DNA from: Yaniella halotolerans DSM 15476
GTDB taxonomy: Bacteria; Actinomycetota; Actinomycetes; Actinomycetales; Micrococcaceae
Reading direction: 5' to 3'
NCBI RefSeq assembly: GCF_000420805.1
Contig: NZ_ATVQ01000002.1
Location: 310,001-374,000, forward strand
DNA length: 64,000 bases
The notes under the pieces are model-generated. The model was not told where the DNA came from. It was given only the letters and a program-made list of their open reading frames with translations, and searched no databases. Made by a program: the position numbers and the translations under genes. Every line of letters begins with the position of its first letter. Position 1 is the first letter of the stretch. Shown here piece after piece: positions 53,828-63,950 of the stretch.

Positions 53828-55342
53828 ATGACCCCAGAAAGATCGTTTCGCCCTGATATTGGTTTCGACTCGCAAAAGTACATTCAGTTGCAGTCCCAAT
53901 TCATCTCTCAGCGGCGCCAAGACATCGGCCACAAGCTGTACTTGGAGATGGGTGGCAAACTCTTCGATGACCTCCACGCCTCACGTGTCCTGCCGGGTTT
54001 TACCCCCAATAACAAAATCTTGATGCTCCAGCAGCTCAAAGATGAGCTCGAGATCATGATGGTGCTCAATGCAAAAGACCTCGAGTACGAAAAGATTCGA
54101 GCCGATTTGGGCATCACCTACCAAGACGAAGCGATGCGGCTGATCGATATTTTTCGTGACGAGGGATTCATGGTCGAACATCTCGTGATCACCCAGTTGT
54201 CCGCAGAGTATTCCAATGCACTGGCCTTTAGCGATCGGATGCAGCGTGCTGGTCTCAAGGTGACGCACCAATACCCCACCAGCGGTTATCCGACCGATAC
54301 TGCGAAAATCATCTCGGAAGAGGGCTTTGGCCAAAACGAATATGCTGAAACCACTCGTTCGCTGGTGGTCGTGACCGGACCTGGTCCAGGCTCTGGAAAA
54401 CTCTCGGCTTCGCTGTCACAGATCTATCACGACTTTCAACACGATATTCGTTCTGGGTACGCGAAATTCGAAACGTTTCCCATTTGGAATCTGCCCTTGC
54501 AGCACCCTGTCAATCAGGCCTACGAGGCCGCAACCGCAGATCTCGACGACAACAATATTATTGACCCATATCATCTAGCCGCTTACCAATCGCAGGCAGT
54601 GAGCTATAACCGAGATGTTGAAGCATTCCCTTTGCTCAAGGCCATGCTGGAACAACTTTATGGCGAATCGCCCTATCAATCCCCCACCGATATGGGAGTC
54701 AATATGGTGGGACACTGCATTAGCGATGACGCAGTGTGCGCCGAAGCGGCTAAACAGGAAATCATTCGCCGCTGGTATAAGGCCAGGGTAGAAGAGCGTC
54801 GGATGGATACCACCGATCACACGGTTTCCACACGGCTTGAACTCATCATGACCCGGGTCGGGATTTCACGCGATGACCGAGCGGTGGTTGCTCCAGCGGC
54901 TGCTGTTGCACAGCGCACCGGACAGCCCGCGAGTGCCGTGCAACTTGGGGATGGCACAATCATCACCGGTAAGACTTCTGACCTCTTGGGCTGCTCAGCC
55001 GCCATGCTGCTCAACGCTTTGAAATACTTGGCGGGAATCGACGACGACGTCCACCTGCTCCGTCCACAGGCCATTGAACCGATTCAAACCTTGAAAACTC
55101 GTCACCTGGGCTCTGTCAATCCACGATTGCACACCGATGAAGTGCTAATAGCCCTCTCGGTTTCTGCAGCTGAGTCAGAAGATGCCCGCAAGGCCATCGA
55201 TATGCTCCAGCTTTTGCGCGGCAGCGATGTGCACACCACCACGATTCTCGGCTCGGTCGATGAATCGATCTTTCGCCAGCTGGGAATGTTGATCACAGCA
55301 GAACCGGAGTACTGGCGAAAATCACTGTTTCACCGCAGCTAA
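53828..55342 (+). CDS. DUF1846 (UPF0371) family protein
   Basis: 504 residues from the ATG at 53828, which has GGAAG eight bases upstream; an ATG at 53795 would add 11 residues. The family start [18 protein letters not shown], then [23 protein letters not shown], is well conserved, as is [22 protein letters not shown] with a P-loop-like glycine stretch. DUF1846 proteins occur in Gram-positive bacteria and have been crystallised, but no function is settled. It stands alone, 121 bases before the ABC exporter. Confidence 0.88.
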   Translation: MTPERSFRPDIGFDSQKYIQLQSQFISQRRQDIGHKLYLEMGGKLFDDLHASRVLPGFTPNNKILMLQQLKDELEIMMVLNAKDLEYEKIRADLGITYQDEAMRLIDIFRDEGFMVEHLVITQLSAEYSNALAFSDRMQRAGLKVTHQYPTSGYPTDTAKIISEEGFGQNEYAETTRSLVVVTGPGPGSGKLSASLSQIYHDFQHDIRSGYAKFETFPIWNLPLQHPVNQAYEAATADLDDNNIIDPYHLAAYQSQAVSYNRDVEAFPLLKAMLEQLYGESPYQSPTDMGVNMVGHCISDDAVCAEAAKQEIIRRWYKARVEERRMDTTDHTVSTRLELIMTRVGISRDDRAVVAPAAAVAQRTGQPASAVQLGDGTIITGKTSDLLGCSAAMLLNALKYLAGIDDDVHLLRPQAIEPIQTLKTRHLGSVNPRLHTDEVLIALSVSAAESEDARKAIDMLQLLRGSDVHTTTILGSVDESIFRQLGMLITAEPEYWRKSLFHRS

Positions 55343-55463
55343 CAACCGCACTCAATAGCGTAATTCGTCTTCTGCGCCTTCAAACCGCCAAATCACATCA
55401 GTACGATAAACAGGATAGTTTTCGTAGTGTTGCATCCCAGCGGTCTGGTAGGAGGCCTGGTTC

Positions 55464-57236
55464 ATGATAGCGGCCATGTCACGTTTATGGCGGATTATCG
55501 CGCCAATTCGTGGTCGGTTATATATGGGACTACTCGTCACCATTGGAGCTTCAGTCGTTGGGTTGCTGATCCCCCAGGTACTCGAGGTGTTAGTCAATAA
55601 CCTCAACTCCTCCCCCACAGCGGCTACCGTCTGGATCGCCGGCGGTGTGGTGATTGCCCTCGGTCTAATCGAAGCCGTGCTGCTCTGGCTCCGAAGAGTG
55701 TTTGCCATCGGACCATCAACCAATACCGAACGTGAAATGCGAGTCCGGTTTTATAACTGGATCTTAGATATGCCGGTGGCTTTCCACAACGACTGGGGTT
55801 CTGGCCAGCTGCTCTCACGTGCCCAACAAGATGTCACGCAGATACGTCGCTGGATTGCTTTTGGCATGATCATGATGATGTCATCCGCGGCCACGGTCTT
55901 AGTCGGTATCTACATGATGTCGCGCTCATCGCTGCTCTTAGCCGGTATCTTTCTAGTCGTGGTCCTGCCGATTGTCTGGTTGACCTACCGATTTCAGCAA
56001 GAATTTTCTGTCCTCACACGTCGATCACAGGATCTCAACGGGGAAATTTCTACCACGATGGAGCAATCCGTCCAGGGTATTCGCGTACTCAAGGCCTTCG
56101 GTCGAAGCAAACACGCACTCGAGAATTTTCAAGTCAACGCCGGTGCACTACGGGACAACGAAATCCGGAAAGCAACAACGACAGCACGCTTTGACATGTT
56201 CATGATGGCTCTGCCCGAAAGTGTCTTGGGTATCTCATTACTACTGGGGCTCTTCCAAGTGAACTCAGGCGCGATGAATGTAGGACAGCTAGCCAGTTTC
56301 TTTGCCACGGCCACCCTGGTGGTCGGCCCAACTCGGATGTTGGGCATGCTATTTGGTCAAGCCGTCAATGCCACCACAGCACTTGAACGCTACTTCGAAG
56401 TGATGGATTCCGAAAATACTATCGTCTCTCCTAAGACTCCGGTTACCGTGGACTTTGCTAGCGCTACCGGTGAACTGGTCATGGAGGATGTTCGCTTCCA
56501 ATTCCCCGATGCGGCTGCTGACCAGCCCGATATATTCCAGGGTGTAGATCTCCATATCCATCCTGGTGAAACAATGGCTTTGGTAGGTGTGACCGGCAAT
56601 GGAAAATCAACACTGCTCCAACTGGTGCCACGCATCTTTGATATCACGGGTGGGCGCATCACCATCGATGGAGTCTCAGTCCACGATATGGACCTCGATG
56701 ATCTGCGCAGACTCACCGCTTTTGCGTTTGAAGATACCACCTTGTTCTCCTCGTCGGTACGGGACAACGTGCTGCTGGGTGTCGATCCCGAGCTTCCCGA
56801 TACTGTCCAGGATGACATCGCGTGGGAAGCACTCCACGCTGCTGATGCAGCTTTCGTAGCCGACCTAGTACACGGCATCAACACGCGCATCGGCGAAGAA
56901 GGCTTCTCACTTTCCGGTGGTCAACGCCAACGCATTGCTCTAGCCCGAGCCATTGCTGCCCGTCCATCCTTACTCCTGCTGGATGACCCGCTGTCAGCTC
57001 TCGATACCAAGACAGAAGAACGAGTCATCGCTCAGCTCAAATCGGTGCTTCACGACACCACCACCTTCATCATTGCCCATCGCTCCTCCACCGTTGCGCT
57101 GGCTGACCGTGTGGCCTTACTCGACGACGGCCAAATTGTCGCTGTCGGAACCCACCACGAATTACTGCGTTCTTCATCGCGCTACCGCTACATTATGGCA
57201 AGCCAGTCTTCAGGTAGTCAGGAGGTGAATCAATGA
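55464..57236 (+). CDS. heterodimeric ABC exporter, degenerate-site subunit
   Basis: 590 residues: six membrane helices (about 10-310) and an ATPase domain. Walker A is GVTGNGKST, signature LSGGQRQRIALARA, Walker B LLLLDDPLSALD. The catalytic Glu after Walker B is Asp, the mark of the non-hydrolysing site in heterodimeric type IV exporters such as TM287/288 and BmrCD. AGGAGG lies 8 bases before the ATG. The stop overlaps the start of the partner gene (ATGA). The substrate is unknown; multidrug or lipid export is typical. Confidence 0.92.
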   Translation: MIAAMSRLWRIIAPIRGRLYMGLLVTIGASVVGLLIPQVLEVLVNNLNSSPTAATVWIAGGVVIALGLIEAVLLWLRRVFAIGPSTNTEREMRVRFYNWILDMPVAFHNDWGSGQLLSRAQQDVTQIRRWIAFGMIMMMSSAATVLVGIYMMSRSSLLLAGIFLVVVLPIVWLTYRFQQEFSVLTRRSQDLNGEISTTMEQSVQGIRVLKAFGRSKHALENFQVNAGALRDNEIRKATTTARFDMFMMALPESVLGISLLLGLFQVNSGAMNVGQLASFFATATLVVGPTRMLGMLFGQAVNATTALERYFEVMDSENTIVSPKTPVTVDFASATGELVMEDVRFQFPDAAADQPDIFQGVDLHIHPGETMALVGVTGNGKSTLLQLVPRIFDITGGRITIDGVSVHDMDLDDLRRLTAFAFEDTTLFSSSVRDNVLLGVDPELPDTVQDDIAWEALHAADAAFVADLVHGINTRIGEEGFSLSGGQRQRIALARAIAARPSLLLLDDPLSALDTKTEERVIAQLKSVLHDTTTFIIAHRSSTVALADRVALLDDGQIVAVGTHHELLRSSSRYRYIMASQSSGSQEVNQ

Positions 57237-59041
57237 GTGGTCCCGGAAGAGCCCGCGGCGGGTCAGCGCACTATGCCCAGATGACCAAGGAAGAACGTCG
57301 GGCCTCACTACGCCTGCTTGGAACGTTGTTAAGACCGTATACCTGGCAACTCGTGGGACTCTCGGTGATTGTCGTTTTGGCCCAGTTGGCTTCTGTTGCC
57401 GGGCCGGCCATTATCGCCTGGGGCATTGACAACGGTATTCCCGCATTGCTCGAGGGCAATGCCACCCCAGCCATGGCGGCATCCGTGGCGCATATCGCAG
57501 CTGCTCTCATCGGCGGCGGGCTGATGTACGTGTTTATTCGGTGGAATATGACCATCGGCCAGAATATGTTGTACGGTCTGCGCAAGCGGCTCTTCTTACA
57601 CAGTCAACGTCTGGACATGAAATTCCATGAGACCTACGCTTCAGGACGGACTGTAGCCCGGCAAACCTCCGATATGGATGCTCTGGCGAACTTGCTGAAC
57701 TCCGGGTTAGACATCATGGTCGGTTCAGTATTGCAAATGGTATTTACCCTGGTTCTGATCGTGACCATGGATATTCCCTCGGGCCTCGTCATGATGGGCC
57801 TGTTGATTCCTGCAACCATGCTCACCGTATGGTTCCAGAAACGCTCCTCGGTCATCTATCGCCAGATTCAGACGAACTCCGCTCGTCTCATATCGCATTT
57901 TGTCGAGACCGTCAGCGGGATCCGTGCGGTCAAGTCCTACCGCAGGCAACGCGCGAACGGCGAACGGTACGAGCAGTTAGCCGAAGATCATCGCCAGTCC
58001 GCGCTACAGTCGATTCGGCTCTTCGGGATTTACCAACCCACGCTGCGCTGGTTATCGTCTATCACGGTTGCTGCAGTGCTCATGGTCGGTGGTTTCCGTG
58101 TGCTGGATGATGCGCTGCAGGTTGGCGTGCTCGTGGCCTTGGTCCTATACGCTCGTCGGTTCTTCCAGCCCATCGATGAAATCGCCAACTTCTATAACAC
58201 CTTCCAGTCTGCGGTCGCAGCACTGGAAAAGATTTCCGGTCTGATGGCCGAAAAATCGTCGGTAACCGATCCTGACGATCCCGTTGAACTTACGGATGTA
58301 CAGGGCGAGATTGTTTTCAATGATGTGTCATTTCGTTATGACGAGGAACTTCCCCTGGCACTGCAACAGACCTCACTGCAGGTACCTGCTGGACAAACCG
58401 TTGCCATTGTCGGTTCTACCGGTGCCGGAAAATCCACCATCGCTAAACTGATGGCCCGGTTCTATGATGTCACCGAGGGTTCGATCACTCTGGACGGTGT
58501 CAACCTCAAAGACTTGGATATGGAAACCTTGACCGACAACATCGTGATGGTCACCCAGGAGTCCTACTTGTTTTCCGGTTCCGTAGCCAACAACATTGCC
58601 TTGGGAAACCCGGAGGCGAGTCGTGAAGAGATTGAAGCGGCAGCGGCCATCATTGGCGCAGATTCTTTCATCCAGCGTTTGCCCGAGGGGTTCGACACTG
58701 ATGTTCGAGCTCGAGGCGGACGAATGTCTGCTGGACAGCGTCAACTCGTGTCTTTTGCAAGGGCGTTTCTGGCGGATCCTAATGTGCTCATTTTAGACGA
58801 GGCGACGTCGTCCCTGGATGCGCCGACTGAGGTGATGGTGCAAGAAGGCCTTCAAGAGCTGCTGGGCAGACGGACCTCGTTTATTATTGCTCACCGCTTA
58901 TCCACGGTGATGATTGCCGATAGAGTATTGGTTGTTGAAGGTGGCCGAATTATTGAAGACGGCACACCCGATGAGCTCATCAACGCTGGAGGTCAGTTTT
59001 CGCAACTGCATAAAGCGTGGCAAGACACACTGACTGAATAA
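57233..59041 (+). CDS. heterodimeric ABC exporter, catalytic-site subunit
   Basis: 602 residues: a membrane domain with six helices and an ATPase domain. Walker A is GSTGAGKST, signature MSAGQRQLVSFARA, and Walker B VLILDEATSSLD with the catalytic Glu present. The signature loop deviates from LSGGQ (MSAGQ). Together with the upstream subunit it forms one functional and one degenerate ATP site. A basic N-terminus of about 35 residues precedes the first helix. Confidence 0.92.
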   Translation: MSGPGRARGGSAHYAQMTKEERRASLRLLGTLLRPYTWQLVGLSVIVVLAQLASVAGPAIIAWGIDNGIPALLEGNATPAMAASVAHIAAALIGGGLMYVFIRWNMTIGQNMLYGLRKRLFLHSQRLDMKFHETYASGRTVARQTSDMDALANLLNSGLDIMVGSVLQMVFTLVLIVTMDIPSGLVMMGLLIPATMLTVWFQKRSSVIYRQIQTNSARLISHFVETVSGIRAVKSYRRQRANGERYEQLAEDHRQSALQSIRLFGIYQPTLRWLSSITVAAVLMVGGFRVLDDALQVGVLVALVLYARRFFQPIDEIANFYNTFQSAVAALEKISGLMAEKSSVTDPDDPVELTDVQGEIVFNDVSFRYDEELPLALQQTSLQVPAGQTVAIVGSTGAGKSTIAKLMARFYDVTEGSITLDGVNLKDLDMETLTDNIVMVTQESYLFSGSVANNIALGNPEASREEIEAAAAIIGADSFIQRLPEGFDTDVRARGGRMSAGQRQLVSFARAFLADPNVLILDEATSSLDAPTEVMVQEGLQELLGRRTSFIIAHRLSTVMIADRVLVVEGGRIIEDGTPDELINAGGQFSQLHKAWQDTLTE

Positions 59042-59081
59042 TCTGTAACGCTACCCGCACTACTGAACAGAGGATCCTCAT

Positions 59082-59297
59082 ATGCCAGGCAAAGTCAAAG
59101 CAGCCCTACTCGGTGCGGCAGTTGGCGCCGTCGTCGTGCTCATCATCGAACTGGTCGCGGTGTTTTTGAACGATGAAGCATTCTTCGCCACCGAACGGTC
59201 CTGGCTTATCCTTGCTGTCGGTATCGCGGCTTTCGCATGGTTCCAGGTACGCGCCTATGATCAGAAAAAGGGCATCTATGCTGATGACGAGTCGTGA
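59082..59297 (+). CDS. small two-helix membrane protein
   Basis: 71 residues with helices at about 8-28 and 41-58 and a charged cytoplasmic end. GAGGA lies 8 bases before the ATG. It is 40 bases after the ABC exporter and may be cotranscribed. Its last 22 bases overlap the end of putA on the other strand. I do not recognise the family. Confidence 0.65.
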   Translation: MPGKVKAALLGAAVGAVVVLIIELVAVFLNDEAFFATERSWLILAVGIAAFAWFQVRAYDQKKGIYADDES

Positions 59298-62200
59298 CCA
59301 AACTTGATCTCACCAAGGGAATATTCGGGTAGGTCATTGAGCGTCCCGAACCGATGGGCCGTCATGGTCACTGCTTGTTCACGAAGGAATGGCAGCATTT
59401 CGAGTCGGCCAGCCGAGGTGACCGGCTGCTCATAAATTGCCGTTTCGGGACTGTGGGAAATTGTCGAAATAGTTGCCTGCGTTTCAGCCGTGCCAATAAG
59501 TCGAATACGAGCAGTACCTTCGGCTGGATCAGTAGCTGCTAGACGTCTGGCGCGCTGCACCCATTCCTCGGTATCTTCAAAAACGACCGCAGCGTCGAGT
59601 TGTGCCAACACTTGCGCGACGCCTTCGGCCACTTCAGGGGGCAGCGATACCGTATTGGCTGGAACCACTCCGGTACCTTGGCCGGAGGTTACAGCCTGTT
59701 GGACTCGTGACCCTGCACTGGCAACCCGTAGCATGCGTGCCACTGCCTCTGACGAGGTATCGGTAAGGCGAATCGTTACAGCCACGGGACGATACCGGAG
59801 CGCGTTGACTTCAACCTGTATATTCGAGATATCCCGTTGGCCGGTGAAGGTTTCGACGTCAATGGCATCGTGAGCTACAGCGTTTGCTAACCAGGCCGCG
59901 TCATCGTCACGGAGGTATTGTGCCGCAGCGTCGGTTACCTCATCGACGATCGGATCGGTCGTTTCTGGAACAGTATCGGGTGCATCGGTCCAGTCGGTGA
60001 GCCCAACCAGGTAGTTTGGGCCACCTGCTTTGGCACCTGGTCCAATGGATGAGCGTTTCCATCCGCCAAACGGTTGTCGTCGGACAATTGCCCCGGTGAT
60101 ACCGCGGTTGATATAGAGGTTTCCGGCGGTGATGTGCTCACTCCACGTGGCGATTTCTTCGGGGTCTAATGAGTGGATGCCCGAGGTGAGTCCATACGGT
60201 ACGGCGTTGACGTATTCAATGGCATCTTGGAGCGTGGCTGCGGACATGACGCCAAGGATGGGGCCGAAATATTCGGTCAGATGATATTCCGAATCGGGTT
60301 TAATACCGGAGCGCACCCCAGGTGAGAAAAGCCGACCGGTGTCATCAAGCTGACGAGGTTGCAGGTGCCAGCGTTGGCCGGGTTCCAGTTGGGTTAGACC
60401 CCGGCGAAGCTTCTCACCAGGTTTTTCAATAAGCGGCCCCATTTGTGCCTGCGGGTTGTCTGGATGGTCGACAACCAAAGAGCTGATGGCGTCTAAGAGT
60501 TGCCGGTGAAAACGCTGGCTGGTTGTAGTCTGACCGACTAAAATCACCAACGAGGCAGCAGAACATTTCTGGCCAGCATGACCGAACGCTGAATTCACCA
60601 CATCGGCGACGGCAAGATCCAGGTCCGCCGAAGGTGTGACAATCAGTGCGTTCTTGCCCGAGGTTTCACCCAGCAGGGGCATATCGGGACGCAGGTCTTT
60701 AAATAATTTGGCGGTCTCATACCCGCCGGTCAAGATCACGCGTTCGACTCGTGGATCGGTTACCAAGCTGGTGCCGATGGTCGATTCTTCAGCGACCACA
60801 AACGCTACGATCTCGCGGGGTAGGTCGAATTCATCGAGGGCCGCCCATATCGCCTGCACGATCACTGCCGCGGTCCGTTGTGCCTGTGGTGCGGGTTTGA
60901 AGATGACCGGCGAGCCTGCGGCCAGCGCAGCGGTGACTGATCCGGTCGGAATGGCCATCGGGAAATTCCATGGCGGGGTGGCCACGGTTAGCTTTACGGG
61001 GTGTGGCGTTGCTCCTGACACGTCACCTAACCGCAGGCACTGTTCGCCGTAATAGCGGGCGAAGTCGATACCTTCTGACACTTCTGGGTCGGACTGATCG
61101 ATGGTCTTTCCGGTTTCGGAGCCCATAACTTCAATGAGATCACCTCGTGCCTGCGCGAGATGGTCCCCGATGCGGATCAGCACCTGACTGCGACTTGTCA
61201 GCGGCAGCTCACGCCAGACTGCGCCGGCCTGCATAGCCGAGGTGATCACAGTTTCGAGCTGCTCTTGGGTTGTGACCGTAGAGTTGTGCACCAATTCATC
61301 TCCCAGCGTGGAATGGCGCATACGCTCAAGAATCTGCCGGCCCCAGGCCCGGTTAGCAGCCAGGTCAGGATCCGAGTCTGCCGCATTTGCGAAGACTACA
61401 GGTGAGGCAGTGTTGAAGTCTTCGGTTTGGCGGTTCTGGGTTCGTCGAGGCTGCGGCGTCACATCGACGTCGTGTTCCAGCTGTGCCAGTGAGGCCAAGA
61501 ACCTGTCTGCTTCTCGAGCAAAAAAGTGTTCGTCGTCGAGTTCAAAGACCGCCGACATGAAGTTCTCTTGTGAGGCGCCTTCTTCAAGGCGCCTCACAAG
61601 ATAAGAAATGGCAACATCGAATTCGTCTGGGTGTACGACCGGTGTGTAGAGCAGCAGCCGTCCTACATCGGCTCGCACGGCTTCAGCTTGAGCCGTAGCC
61701 ATGCCCAACAGCATTTCGAAATCGACCGGACCATCAACGTCAATTCCCCTGTGCTGCATGAGCAAATATGCCAGTGCTATATCGAAAAGGTTTTGTCCTG
61801 CCACGCCGATCTGTACGTTTTGTAAATGTTCTGGGGTCAGTGCCAGGTTTAAGAGGCGCTTGTAATTGGTGTCGGTGTCCTGTTTCGTTGGCCAGACGGT
61901 CTGAGGCCAGTGGTGCATGGCTGCTTGCACCTGTTCCATGGGCAGGTTGGCCCCTTTGACGACACGCACCTTGATGGGCGCTCCCCCAGCGGCCACCCGT
62001 TCCGCTGCAAATTCTTGGAGCTCAACCATCGCTTGGTATGCATCTGGCAGGTAGGCCTGGAGGACGATACCTGAGGCATAATCTCGAAACTCCGGTTCTG
62101 ATATCAATCTGCGATACACATCCAAGGTCAGGTCAAGGTCCTTGTACTCCTCCATGTCGAGATTGATGAAGGTCACTGGGTCGGCATGCAGTGCTGCCCG

Positions 62201-62836
62201 ATACACCGGGCGGAGCTTTTCCACGATATCTTCAACAGCCTCATCATGCGCCCAGTGATTATGCGGGGCAACAGTGGCCGAAACTTTAATCGACACATAA
62301 TCCACGTCGTCGCGTTCAATCAATGCCAGGGTTGCGGCGATACGGCGGTCAGCCTCCCCCTGTCCCAGAATGGCTTCACCCAACAGGTTGATGTTGAGCT
62401 TCACCCCCTCGGTGCGAAGCTTGTTAATTGCTTTCCCAAGATGGGGGTCTCGTGAATCAATAATCAGGTGCCCAACCATCGAGCGAAGCGCTGCTTGGGC
62501 TGCCGGAACCACAACACCGGGCAAGACTCTGGCGAGTTTTCCACCGGCGCGAACTGCTGCTTGTAGGTACCAGGGCAAAAATTCCGGTACGTCTTCGGCG
62601 ATGTGGGCAAGTGCATCCGCGGCGGCCGCATTGTCCTCTGGACGCACGACGCGGTCAACGAATCCAACGGTGAAATCCAGTCCAGCTGGATCTTTGAGCA
62701 CCCCGGCTAGCCGTTGAGCCGATGCGTCCGGTTTGATCTGTGCCGCGGCTTCTAACCAGGTCCGTACCTGAGCAATCGCGGCATCACCCAGCTGCCACGG
62801 CATGATGTCAGAATGCTGATGTTGTGCTGACTGCAT
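59276..62836 (-). CDS. putA: bifunctional proline dehydrogenase / P5C dehydrogenase
   Basis: 1186 residues. The proline dehydrogenase barrel (about 85-430) has NLLGEAILGQGEA, YVSIKVSATV and VRVVKGANLPMEQ. The aldehyde dehydrogenase domain (about 510-990) has TPWNFPMAIPTGSVTAALAAG, GETSGKNALIVTP with its Glu, and FGHAGQKCSAASLV with the catalytic Cys. A C-terminal ALDH-like region ends the protein. It oxidises proline to glutamate with FAD and NAD+. The ATG at 62836 has GAGGA six bases upstream. No DNA-binding domain is present; the divergent LysR protein may control it. Confidence 0.95.
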   Translation of the reverse strand: MQSAQHQHSDIMPWQLGDAAIAQVRTWLEAAAQIKPDASAQRLAGVLKDPAGLDFTVGFVDRVVRPEDNAAAADALAHIAEDVPEFLPWYLQAAVRAGGKLARVLPGVVVPAAQAALRSMVGHLIIDSRDPHLGKAINKLRTEGVKLNINLLGEAILGQGEADRRIAATLALIERDDVDYVSIKVSATVAPHNHWAHDEAVEDIVEKLRPVYRAALHADPVTFINLDMEEYKDLDLTLDVYRRLISEPEFRDYASGIVLQAYLPDAYQAMVELQEFAAERVAAGGAPIKVRVVKGANLPMEQVQAAMHHWPQTVWPTKQDTDTNYKRLLNLALTPEHLQNVQIGVAGQNLFDIALAYLLMQHRGIDVDGPVDFEMLLGMATAQAEAVRADVGRLLLYTPVVHPDEFDVAISYLVRRLEEGASQENFMSAVFELDDEHFFAREADRFLASLAQLEHDVDVTPQPRRTQNRQTEDFNTASPVVFANAADSDPDLAANRAWGRQILERMRHSTLGDELVHNSTVTTQEQLETVITSAMQAGAVWRELPLTSRSQVLIRIGDHLAQARGDLIEVMGSETGKTIDQSDPEVSEGIDFARYYGEQCLRLGDVSGATPHPVKLTVATPPWNFPMAIPTGSVTAALAAGSPVIFKPAPQAQRTAAVIVQAIWAALDEFDLPREIVAFVVAEESTIGTSLVTDPRVERVILTGGYETAKLFKDLRPDMPLLGETSGKNALIVTPSADLDLAVADVVNSAFGHAGQKCSAASLVILVGQTTTSQRFHRQLLDAISSLVVDHPDNPQAQMGPLIEKPGEKLRRGLTQLEPGQRWHLQPRQLDDTGRLFSPGVRSGIKPDSEYHLTEYFGPILGVMSAATLQDAIEYVNAVPYGLTSGIHSLDPEEIATWSEHITAGNLYINRGITGAIVRRQPFGGWKRSSIGPGAKAGGPNYLVGLTDWTDAPDTVPETTDPIVDEVTDAAAQYLRDDDAAWLANAVAHDAIDVETFTGQRDISNIQVEVNALRYRPVAVTIRLTDTSSEAVARMLRVASAGSRVQQAVTSGQGTGVVPANTVSLPPEVAEGVAQVLAQLDAAVVFEDTEEWVQRARRLAATDPAEGTARIRLIGTAETQATISTISHSPETAIYEQPVTSAGRLEMLPFLREQAVTMTAHRFGTLNDLPEYSLGEIKFGHDSSSA

Positions 62837-62952
62837 GATGTTCCTCATCCACGAAGCGTCTCGGATAGTGACACACAGCATACGCTGACCGGTAGATTCG
62901 GGTATAGCGAATAATTTCGAATAGCACCGTTCATAAAACCCGAAGGATCATT

Positions 62953-63852
62953 GTGTTAGATCTCCACCGTTTGAGGCTGTTACGGGAGCTGGCGATTCGT
63001 GGGACCATCACTGAAGTGGCTACCGCACTGAATTTCGCGCCTTCTACAGTCTCGGCTCAGCTCTCGAGGCTTGAACAAGAGGCCGGTAGGACACTTCTGG
63101 TGTCTTCCGGTCGAAAAGTTATGCTCACCACCGCAGCCCTGGGATTGGTGGAGCACACCAATGACATGCTGGCGATCATGGAAGAAGCCACTGCACAGCT
63201 GGTTGACGCAGACTCTATTGTGGCCGGGACCGTGCGCCTGTCGATGTTTCAGACATCTGCTTTGGCCGTGTTACCGGGAACGCTTCGGCTACTGGCAACA
63301 TCGCATCCCGGTATCCGTTTAGAGGTTGCACAGCGTGAACCAGAACAAGCCCTGCACGATACGTGGGCTGGAGACTTCGACATCGTTGTTGCCGAACAAT
63401 ACCCCGGTCATGCGGTACCTCAGCTGCCAGATATGCTCACGACCCCGCTGGTCAACGATCCGCTTCGCTTAGCCATCCCTGCGAATCTGGCCCATGACGT
63501 CAAGCAGCTTACTGACGCCGCAGGTTTCCCCTGGATCATGGAGCCTACCCCGGCCGCATCACGCCATTGGGCATTACAGCAATGCAGAGTCGCCGGATTT
63601 GAACCAGATATACGGTACTCTTCAGCCGACTTGCAAGCGCATGTCCAACTCATCGAAGCAGGACAGGCGGTAGCGATTCTGCCCGGCATGTTGGGTGGCT
63701 ATCGGCCACCGCAGGTTACCTGGGTACAACTCGATACAGCACCACAACGACACATCTTTTTGGCTATGCGTCGAGCATCGGCGGGGCATCCAGCGGTTGC
63801 CGCAGTGGCCTCTGCAATACAACGACATGCCCAAGATGCGACGCAAAGCTAA
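62953..63852 (+). CDS. LysR family transcriptional regulator
   Basis: 299 residues. The winged helix-turn-helix (about 1-60) reads LHRLRLLRELAIRGTITEVATALNFAPST in family pattern. The effector domain (about 90-290) starts at GTVRLSMFQTSALAVLP. The start is GTG at 62953 with AAGGA five bases upstream. It is divergent from putA across 116 bases, and a putative putP follows, so it probably responds to proline or a related metabolite (inference). Confidence 0.88.
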   Translation: MLDLHRLRLLRELAIRGTITEVATALNFAPSTVSAQLSRLEQEAGRTLLVSSGRKVMLTTAALGLVEHTNDMLAIMEEATAQLVDADSIVAGTVRLSMFQTSALAVLPGTLRLLATSHPGIRLEVAQREPEQALHDTWAGDFDIVVAEQYPGHAVPQLPDMLTTPLVNDPLRLAIPANLAHDVKQLTDAAGFPWIMEPTPAASRHWALQQCRVAGFEPDIRYSSADLQAHVQLIEAGQAVAILPGMLGGYRPPQVTWVQLDTAPQRHIFLAMRRASAGHPAVAAVASAIQRHAQDATQS

Positions 63853-63950
63853 ACCATCCAGGGTATATTCAGGAACTTGTGAATTCATGTGTCTTTGCAA
63901 CGCAACATTGATTTGGTGATTTGTGTGACAGTGGCGAATAATTGTTTGCT

